From CAYQTE01 sp964420285 (lineage in GTDB: Bacteria > Planctomycetota > Phycisphaerae > Tepidisphaerales > Tepidisphaeraceae): a stretch of 37,040 bases of DNA. Of this stretch, positions 31,804 to 37,040 are shown one piece after another; positions within the stretch are counted from its first letter, which is position 1, and every line of letters begins with the position of its first letter. A model generated the notes under the pieces. That model did no database searches. It saw only the letters and a program-made list of their open reading frames with translations, and was not told the DNA's origin. The translations under genes were made by a program, and so were the position numbers. The stretch is taken from contig CAYQTE010000048.1 in the NCBI GenBank assembly GCA_964420285.1, positions 1 to 37,040 on the forward strand, in the 5' to 3' direction.

Positions 31804-33447
31804 TCATGAGAGCACAAGACGCCCGCGAAGGTCTCGTGGCCCGGCGTCGATCTTCAGTGGGAGGATCACCCAGAAAGTGGACCCCTGGCCGGGCTCGGAG
31901 ATCACGCCGATCGTGCCGTCCAGGAGTTGGGTGAGTTCCTTGGCGATGGCCAGGCCCAGGCCGAAGCCGGTGTGTTCGCGCGTGACCGATCCGTCGGCCT
32001 GGCGGAATTTCTCGAAGATGATCTGTTGCTGGTCGGGGCTGATCCCCTGGCCGTGGTCGGTGACGGAGATGCGAATGTGATCGACGTCGGGGCGGTCGGC
32101 GGCAATGTCGATGCGGGAATTATCTGGCGAGAACTTGATGGCGTTGGAGAGGAAGTTGTAGAGGATCTGCTGCAGCTTGGCGGGATCGGTGTGCAGGATC
32201 GGGACATCGTTGCCCACGTTGGAGAAGATCGTCAATTGCCGCGGCTCGCACAGGGGTTTGAGCACATTGATCAGACCCTCGAAGAGATCGCCAAGGCTGA
32301 GCGGTTCGGAGCGGACTTCCATGCGGCCGGCTTCGATTTTGGCGAGGTCGAGCAGATCGTTGATGAGATCGAGCAAATTGCGGCCGCTGGTGAGGATGTT
32401 CTGGACCCAGCGAGTGCTCTTGGGGTCGGCGCTGTTGGCGTCGCGGAGCAGGTCGGCAAAGCCGAGAATGGAATTGAGCGGGGTGCGCAATTCGTGGCTG
32501 ACGTTGGCGAGGAATTCGCTTTTGAGGCGGTTGGACTCAAAGAGGGCGACGTTGCTGGCGGACAGTTCGCCGAGTTTGACGTCGAGGCCCTTGTTGATCG
32601 AGCTGAGCTGGTCGGCGTTCTGCTTGAGGTTGATGAGCATGGTGTTGAAGGTCTCGGAGAGCTGCTGGAATTCGTCGCCGGTGTTGATGTCCGAGCGGAT
32701 ATTGAGGTCGCCCTGGCTGACTTTTTCGGCGGTTTCGCGGAGCACGCGGACCGGTTCGAGGATGAGCCGCGTTGTGATGAGATAAAAGACAAGGATGGCG
32801 AGCAGGCCGGCGATGAGTCCGGCGGTGAAGATGAACAAGCGGTTGAGGAAAATCTGGCCGGAATCGATTTGCGAGGGGATATCGACGCTGACGATGCCAA
32901 GAAGCAGGCGGGCGGAGGGTGAGGAATCGACGAGAGAGGCGCCGGCGGGCCGGGTTGCCGGGGTTACATCGGGCAGCGTATGGCATTGCAGGCAGGAGGG
33001 TTCTGCGTTGAGGCGGATGGCATAGCGATAGCGTGCGATGCCGGCTTTGGTGTAGTTCTGCATCTGGGGGGCCAGATCGGGGTCTTTGAGGAAACCCTGT
33101 ATGGCTTGCTGTTCAAAGCGAGTGAGAGACGCACGAGGCGTGTCGACACGGAGCAATCGGGCGCCAGGTCGCGCGGCCGATGGGGCGGTGGCGGGCTTGG
33201 TTGTCGCCAGGGGTCGTGCGTCGGCCGCTTGCGTGTCGCTGGTGGTGGGTTCAATACGGACATGGCCGGCGACCGCGTCATCGGCAAGTGTCTGGGCCGA
33301 GCGCTGATTGATCTGGTCGGTCAGTTCCTCCATGCGCCACCAGGGAACCAGCAGGGCCATGCCGATGATCATGGCGACGGCGAAGCCGAAGAGGATTTGA
33401 AATTTGGCAGCCAGCGAGATGCGGAGCTGCCGAAACCGCTTGAACAT
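31804..33447 (-). CDS. Sensor histidine kinase with Tll0287-like haem-c domain
   Basis: Membrane sensor kinase. The 547-aa product has TM1 at about 15-36, an extracytoplasmic domain of about 160 residues, and TM2 at about 204-225. HAMP (about 226-280), a coiled linker, HisKA with His318 in FLANVSHELRTPLNSILGF, and HATPase follow; the HATPase has its N box LSNAIKFSPDN, G1 DHGQGIS and G2 GFGLGLA. The outer domain holds CLQCH (Cys152, Cys155, His156) within RYRYAIRLNAEPSCLQCHTL, the covalent haem-c motif of DUF3365/Tll0287-like sensors. It therefore probably senses redox state or a gas. There is no Shine-Dalgarno sequence before the ATG. It is divergent from the response regulator gene, the likely partner. 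Confidence 0.92.
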   Translation of the reverse strand: MFKRFRQLRISLAAKFQILFGFAVAMIIGMALLVPWWRMEELTDQINQRSAQTLADDAVAGHVRIEPTTSDTQAADARPLATTKPATAPSAARPGARLLRVDTPRASLTRFEQQAIQGFLKDPDLAPQMQNYTKAGIARYRYAIRLNAEPSCLQCHTLPDVTPATRPAGASLVDSSPSARLLLGIVSVDIPSQIDSGQIFLNRLFIFTAGLIAGLLAILVFYLITTRLILEPVRVLRETAEKVSQGDLNIRSDINTGDEFQQLSETFNTMLINLKQNADQLSSINKGLDVKLGELSASNVALFESNRLKSEFLANVSHELRTPLNSILGFADLLRDANSADPKSTRWVQNILTSGRNLLDLINDLLDLAKIEAGRMEVRSEPLSLGDLFEGLINVLKPLCEPRQLTIFSNVGNDVPILHTDPAKLQQILYNFLSNAIKFSPDNSRIDIAADRPDVDHIRISVTDHGQGISPDQQQIIFEKFRQADGSVTREHTGFGLGLAIAKELTQLLDGTIGVISEPGQGSTFWVILPLKIDAGPRDLRGRLVLS

Positions 33448-33510
33448 CGCGGTGAATTGTAACCAATTGGCAGCCGATTACCCGTTGTCGGAGATCGGAT
33501 GACAATGGCA

Positions 33511-33519
33511 TGATATAAT
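33511..33519 (+). promoter_or_regulatory. Extended -10 promoter of the sigma-54 activator gene
   Basis: TGATATAAT at 33511-33519 is a perfect TATAAT preceded by TGn, the extended -10 form that does not need a good -35; none is seen. The predicted start near 33526 leaves about 40 bases with GAGG at 33555-33558 before the ATG. Confidence 0.6.
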
Positions 33520-33565
33520 TGGTGCTTACGTATGGCGCCGCATTAAGGACAATTGAGGCGACCCT

Positions 33566-34960
33566 ATGGCCAATGGCGGACACGTTTTGATTGTCGAGGA
33601 CCAGGAAACCGAGCGCAAGGCCCTGGCCGCGATTTTGAAGGCCGAAGGCATGACAGTCAGTACGGCCGAGAGCGCCGACAAGGCGGTGGGGTACCTCGAT
33701 GAGAATGTGGACGTGGTGCTCAGCGATCTCAATCTCGGTGAACTGAGCGGGATGGACCTTTTGCAATTGTGGAAACAGAAACGGCCGGATGCAAAGATCA
33801 TCCTGGTGACGGGGAGCACAAGTGTGGTGACGGCCGTCGAGGCGATGCGCGCCGGGGCGTTTGATTATGTGATCAAGCCGGTGAACCCGGTGGAGTTGGT
33901 GTTACTGATCCGGCGGGCGATCGAATCGGCCAACAAGGACAAGGAACTGGACAACCTGCGTCAACGCCTGGACCAGAAATTCGGTCTGGAGCAGATCGTC
34001 GGGCAATCGCAGCAGATGAAGGGTGTGTTCGACCGGATACGGCGAGCCGCGCCGGTGGACAGCACCGTGCTGATCCTGGGCGAAAGCGGCACGGGCAAGG
34101 AACTGGTGGCGCAGGCACTGCATCACAACAGCCCGCGCAAGAGCCGGCCGTTCGTGCCTATCAATGTGGCAGCCGTCCCCTCGACACTCGTGGAAAGCGA
34201 ATTGTTTGGGCATGTTCGCGGCGCGTTCACGGGGGCAACGGACCGGCGGATAGGGCGTTTCGAGCAGGCGGACGGCGGGACATTGTTCATCGACGAGATC
34301 GGTGATTTTGAAATGGCGCTTCAGGCAAAGCTGCTGCGCGTCCTGGAGACATTGACGCTCACGCCGGTTGGCGGGCACGAGGACCGAAAGGTCGACGTTC
34401 GCGTTGTGGCGGCAACGAGCCGCGATATTCACAAACTGCTGGCTGAGGGGAAGTTCCGCGAGGACTTGTTCTATCGCCTCAACGTGATCAGCATCAATTT
34501 GCCGCCGCTGAGGGACCGGCCCGACGACATACCGCTGCTGGTGGAACATTTCATGAAGGAGATCACGTCGACGCGGCGGATTGCGCCGCGGCGGGCATCG
34601 CCGGACGTGATGCGTCGATTCGTGGCGTATCGGTGGCCGGGTAATGTGCGAGAATTGCGAAATGTCCTGGAGAGCATGGTGGTTCTGGCGGATGAGGAAG
34701 TCCTGACGGAAGAGGACTTGCCGGAATCGCTCATGCGGTCGGGGGCAGATGCTTCGGCATCACCGCCGATCCCCGCGGGTATGACGATGGAGGAGCTGGA
34801 GAAACTGGCGATTGTCAAGGCTTTGGATCAGGCTGACGGGAACCGCACGCGTGCGGCGGGGAGGTTGGGGATATCGGTTCGAACGCTGCAACGCAAACTC
34901 AGGCAATACGGAGTGGAAAGCCGCACCAGGTCATCCGCGGACGACGTCTTGACGCAGTGA
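33566..34960 (+). CDS. NtrC-family sigma-54-dependent response regulator
   Basis: Bacterial enhancer-binding protein that remodels sigma-54 RNA polymerase when phosphorylated. The 464-aa product has a receiver domain (about 5-120) with phospho-acceptor Asp54 in VLSDLNLG and Lys104 in VIKPV. The AAA+ domain has Walker A GESGTGKE (172-179), the sigma-54 contact loop GAFTGA (219-224), Walker B GGTLFIDEIGD and RYRWPGNVRELRN-type sensor II (here YRWPGNVREL). A Fis-type HTH ends the protein (about 425-455, NRTRAAGRLGISVRTLQRKLRQYGV). The start has GAGG seven bases upstream. It is divergent from the haem-c kinase by 118 bases. A sigma-54 promoter with inverted repeats lies directly downstream and is its likely target. 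Confidence 0.96.
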   Translation: MANGGHVLIVEDQETERKALAAILKAEGMTVSTAESADKAVGYLDENVDVVLSDLNLGELSGMDLLQLWKQKRPDAKIILVTGSTSVVTAVEAMRAGAFDYVIKPVNPVELVLLIRRAIESANKDKELDNLRQRLDQKFGLEQIVGQSQQMKGVFDRIRRAAPVDSTVLILGESGTGKELVAQALHHNSPRKSRPFVPINVAAVPSTLVESELFGHVRGAFTGATDRRIGRFEQADGGTLFIDEIGDFEMALQAKLLRVLETLTLTPVGGHEDRKVDVRVVAATSRDIHKLLAEGKFREDLFYRLNVISINLPPLRDRPDDIPLLVEHFMKEITSTRRIAPRRASPDVMRRFVAYRWPGNVRELRNVLESMVVLADEEVLTEEDLPESLMRSGADASASPPIPAGMTMEELEKLAIVKALDQADGNRTRAAGRLGISVRTLQRKLRQYGVESRTRSSADDVLTQ

Positions 34961-34970
34961 TGTCAGATCG

Positions 34971-34996
34971 TCGTGTTGTCGGACACGATGTCGTGT
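34971..34996. promoter_or_regulatory. Candidate enhancer site (TCGTGT/ACACGA repeats)
   Basis: TCGTGT at 34971-34976, ACACGA at 34983-34988 and TCGTGT at 34991-34996 form two overlapping perfect six-base inverted repeats with spacers of six and two bases. They lie about 65-90 bases upstream of the predicted sigma-54 transcription start, in the range of NtrC-type upstream activating sequences. They begin ten bases after the stop of the activator gene. Confidence 0.6.
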
Positions 34997-35036
34997 TACA
35001 GACCCGATAAGCCGGATATATGTGACAGAATGTCGC

Positions 35037-35051
35037 TGGCACAGTCTTTGC
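35037..35051 (+). promoter_or_regulatory. Sigma-54 (-24/-12) promoter
   Basis: TGGCAC at 35037-35042, five bases, then TTGC at 35048-35051 match the -24/-12 consensus TGGCAC-N5-TTGC exactly; the next base is C instead of A or T. Transcription should start near 35062, 44 bases before the ATG at 35106, which has AAGGAGA at 35094-35100. Confidence 0.85.
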
Positions 35052-35105
35052 CTGCCTATCATTCGTGAAATGGCGCTCAACACGCCCAGCATGAAGGAGA
35101 TAGTC

Positions 35106-35336
35106 ATGGCAATAGGCGTTCATGTTCCCGCGGATGGTCAATTCCTGACACTCGAATCGCATCCTTCCGCCGGCAAACCGGTCAGCATGTTCGTGTTACA
35201 GTGTCATGCATGTGGTTACGAGCCAGACGATTGTGTTCGCCCGCCGCGACTCTGTCCCAAGTGCCACAGCCAATCCTGGGACCGATTTGCCCGGCCGGGG
35301 AGCATCCTGGCCAACGCTCAGAAATACTCCATTTAG
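35106..35336 (+). CDS. 76-aa zinc-ribbon protein under sigma-54 control
   Basis: Unrecognised small protein. The N-terminal 30 residues are polar (MAIGVHVPADGQFLTLESHPSAG), followed by a two-knuckle metal site CHAC...CPKC (Cys about 38, 41, 55 and 58). This spacing suits a rubredoxin-like or zinc-ribbon fold. The segment after it, SQSWDRFARPGSILANAQKYSI, is aromatic and basic. The start at 35106 is set by AAGGAGA five bases upstream; the frame is open from 35022 but those codons overlap the promoter. It sits directly behind a sigma-54 promoter and the gene for a sigma-54 activator, so it is probably the regulated output, or the first of them with metK. A metal- or redox-related role is inference. 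Confidence 0.8.
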   Translation: MAIGVHVPADGQFLTLESHPSAGKPVSMFVLQCHACGYEPDDCVRPPRLCPKCHSQSWDRFARPGSILANAQKYSI

Positions 35337-35520
35337 GGAGCCGGAAGCTACGCACGTTGGTGTCGGGGGCGGCAGTCCCGAAGATGAAAACCGGTCAAAT
35401 TGGCGGCCCGTCTTGCCAGTTTGCGTGGCGTGAAGTACATTTCTATCCCCGGTGCGGACGGCAGGGACGTTCTTTTCCTCTCCGAGCCGGAAGCCACAGA
35501 TTTCCCCGGAGACCTTCAGC
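35337..35520 (+). promoter_or_regulatory. Structured leader region of metK, class unknown
   Basis: No gene is seen in these 184 bases. The 11-base sequence GAGCCGGAAGC occurs twice, at 35338-35348 and 35484-35494. Between the copies are possible pairings: TCGGGG with TCCCGA around a seven-base loop, and a longer-range ACGCA/TGCGT. A leader RNA upstream of a SAM synthetase gene would be no surprise, but I cannot match a known SAM riboswitch and the structure is not proven. Confidence 0.3.
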
Positions 35521-36756
35521 ATGTCGCCAGAATTTCGACGCCGCGGCCACCTGTTCACCAGCGAATCCGTCACCATGGGACACCCCGATAAGGTGGCCGA
35601 CCAAATCAGCGATGGAATTCTGGATGCGATTATCGCCAAGGATCCCAAAGCTCGCGTTGCCTGCGAAACACTGGTCACCACCGGGCAGGTGATCCTGGCC
35701 GGTGAAGTTACCACCACCGCCTACGTCGACGCCGCACAGATCGCCCGCAAGACCATCAAGGATATTGGATACACCCATCCCGACATCGGCTTCGATTTCG
35801 AATCCTGCGGCGTATTGACCTCGATCCATAGCCAAAGCCCTGACATCGCCCGTGGCGTCGACCACGCCGAAGACGACGACGATCAACAAGGCGCCGGCGA
35901 CCAAGGCCTCATGTTCGGTTACGCGACCGACGAGACCCCGCAGCTCATGCCACTGCCCATTCACCTGGCCCATCGCCTTGTCGAGAAGCTGGCCGAGCTT
36001 CGCTTCAAAGGGAAACTCCCTTGGCTTCGTCCCGACGGCAAGAGCCAGGTCACCGTCGAATACGTCAACGAGCGCCCCGTGCGCGTTCACACCGTTGTCA
36101 TCAGCACCCAGCACGACACCACCATTCTCGACAAAAAGACCGACACCATCAGCCAGAAGGCCAAGGAAGCGATTATCGAACAAGTCATCCGGCCGGTCAT
36201 TCCCAAGAGGCTTTGGAACAAGGACATCATTTTCCACATCAACCCGACCGGCAAGTTCGTCGTCGGCGGTCCCAACGGCGACACCGGCCTGACCGGACGC
36301 AAGATCATCGTGGACAGCTACGGCGGCCGGGGCGCGCACGGCGGCGGCGCCTTCAGCGGCAAGGATCCCAGCAAGGTCGATCGCTCCGCCTGCTACATGG
36401 GCCGTTATATCGCCAAGAACATTGTGGCTGCCGGCTTGGCGGATTCGGCCGAAGTGCAGCTTGCCTACGCCATCGGCGTGGCCAATCCAGTCTCCGTCAC
36501 CGTCAGCACCGAGAACACCGCCCGCATCCCCGAGGACCAGATTTCACAGCTTATCCGCGAGCATTTCCCACTCACCCCGCGCGGCATCATCCGCCATCTC
36601 AGTTTGCTCCGTCCGATTTATCAGACCACCGCCCGACACGGCCACTTCGGGCGTGAACCCGGCTCCGACGGCCCCGGCTCCTTCAGTTGGGAAAAAACCG
36701 ACAAAGCCGCCGCCCTGGCCAAAGCCGCCGGTGTCGCGATGCGCAAGGCAAATTGA
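35521..36756 (+). CDS. metK: S-adenosylmethionine synthetase MetK
   Basis: Makes S-adenosylmethionine from ATP and methionine. The 411-aa product has the family signatures GHPDKVADQISDGILDAI (His21), GAGDQGLMFGYA and GGGAFSGKDPSKVDRS, and normal order of the three subdomains. An insert with two Asp runs (HAEDDDDQQGAGDQG) precedes the second motif. The start at 35521 (MSPEFRRRGHLFTSESVTMG) has GGAGA about eight bases upstream and begins the homology; the frame is open from 35452. Codons end mainly in C, unlike leuA. It lies 184 bases after the sigma-54-controlled gene and is followed by an inverted repeat. Confidence 0.97.
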   Translation: MSPEFRRRGHLFTSESVTMGHPDKVADQISDGILDAIIAKDPKARVACETLVTTGQVILAGEVTTTAYVDAAQIARKTIKDIGYTHPDIGFDFESCGVLTSIHSQSPDIARGVDHAEDDDDQQGAGDQGLMFGYATDETPQLMPLPIHLAHRLVEKLAELRFKGKLPWLRPDGKSQVTVEYVNERPVRVHTVVISTQHDTTILDKKTDTISQKAKEAIIEQVIRPVIPKRLWNKDIIFHINPTGKFVVGGPNGDTGLTGRKIIVDSYGGRGAHGGGAFSGKDPSKVDRSACYMGRYIAKNIVAAGLADSAEVQLAYAIGVANPVSVTVSTENTARIPEDQISQLIREHFPLTPRGIIRHLSLLRPIYQTTARHGHFGREPGSDGPGSFSWEKTDKAAALAKAAGVAMRKAN

Positions 36757-36757
36757 G

Positions 36758-36785
36758 CTGGTTGCGTGTCTCCGATCGCAACCAG
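36758..36785 (+). terminator. Perfect inverted repeat after metK
   Basis: CTGGTTGCG (36758-36766) pairs with CGCAACCAG (36777-36785) around a ten-base loop, beginning two bases after the metK stop. No T run follows, so it may be a weak or bidirectional terminator. The rest of 36786-36950 shows nothing I can call. Confidence 0.45.
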
Positions 36786-36950
36786 TTGTGCGGCCAGTGA
36801 GAATGACGGATGCGTGCTCCGGTGGTATGCCGTGCCGTCCGGGGAAATCGGCTCGTCTGAAACCTCGCGCAGCATCGAGCGTCAGGGCATCGGCCCCTGC
36901 CGCTTCCTCGCATCGCCCGGTCGACTCTTCAGACGTGCGCGCCAACGCAA

Positions 36951-37040
36951 TTACTGAGCTTCCCGCAGCCGCGCCTGCACGTTGTCCAGCACGTTCATGA
37001 AATTGATGTAGCTGTCGTATGGGCTCTCGTAGGGGCTGAA
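36951..37040 (-). CDS. C-terminal end of an unidentified minus-strand gene
   Basis: From the window edge a minus-strand frame of 29 sense codons runs to TAA at 36953-36951. The peptide (SPYESPYDSYINFMNVLDN..., then VQARLREAQ) looks like a real protein C-terminus: tyrosine-rich, then an amphipathic helix. It has no start in the window and I do not recognise the family. It converges with metK. Evidence is the open frame and plausible residue content only. Confidence 0.5.
   Translation of the reverse strand, partial: FSPYESPYDSYINFMNVLDNVQARLREAQ

Noticed and set aside
35370..35420. Similarity of the metK leader to the SAM-I riboswitch core (the CCCGAAGATGAAAACCGG stretch)
   Set aside because: Only a short stretch resembles the consensus; the kink-turn and the GGTGGAGGGA segment are not found, so a SAM-I call is not supported.
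1..37040. CRISPR arrays, insertion sequences, rRNA genes
   Set aside because: No regularly spaced repeats, transposase-like proteins or rRNA sequence were seen anywhere in the window.

Overview
The window looks like a chromosomal piece of a GC-rich planctomycete, probably a member or relative of Phycisphaerae. This rests on the gene content (a full rod-shape/peptidoglycan elongation cluster, alanine/proline-rich extensions on IF-2, TPR-rich secreted proteins, a Tll0287-like haem sensor kinase) and on the general style of the proteins; there is no rRNA to prove it. It is draft sequence: 100 N at 27831-27930 interrupt a gene. No CRISPR array, insertion sequence or rRNA operon was seen.

Layout. 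(1) 191-7312, plus strand: mreB-mreC-mreD-mrdA (PBP2)-DUF3592-like membrane protein-rodA, the elongasome operon. (2) 7392-12080, plus strand: surface-polysaccharide genes: a NeuD/PglD-like acetyltransferase, a free-standing 60-aa gene with its own promoter and terminator, a WecA/TagO-type glycosyl-1-phosphate transferase, and a Wzy/O-antigen-ligase-like protein with C-terminal TPRs. (3) 12102-22367, minus strand, read right to left: nusA-infB-DUF503-rbfA-(degenerate HhH-GPD protein)-hisG-TPR lipoprotein-yebC. This is a tightly spaced translation/transcription operon with a histidine-biosynthesis gene inside. A Rho-independent terminator lies directly ahead of nusA, and a 22-bp perfect inverted repeat covers the infB stop codon. 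(4) 22510-23697, minus: a lone carbohydrate-type ABC ATPase with a near-consensus promoter. (5) 23876-27830, plus: an accessory-looking stretch (XRE regulator, DinD, zinc-ribbon/winged-helix protein, phasin-like protein) and a UbiB/ABC1 kinase that runs into the gap. (6) 28079-30516: a small membrane protein and tRNA-Gly(GCC) on the minus strand, then leuA on the plus strand behind a previously unmarked leucine attenuator (promoter, leader peptide with seven Leu codons, antiterminator, terminator). (7) 30598-35336: a two-TM K+ channel, a haem-c histidine kinase, a divergent NtrC-type sigma-54 activator, and a 76-aa zinc-ribbon gene carrying a textbook -24/-12 promoter with TCGTGT/ACACGA repeats upstream. 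(8) 35521-37040: metK and the C-terminal end of an unidentified minus-strand gene.

The strongest regulatory findings are the leu attenuator (28748-28923) and the sigma-54 module (34971-35336). In the latter, a redox/haem sensor kinase, its likely response regulator, candidate operator repeats, the sigma-54 promoter and a candidate target gene sit side by side. The product of the target gene is of unknown function.
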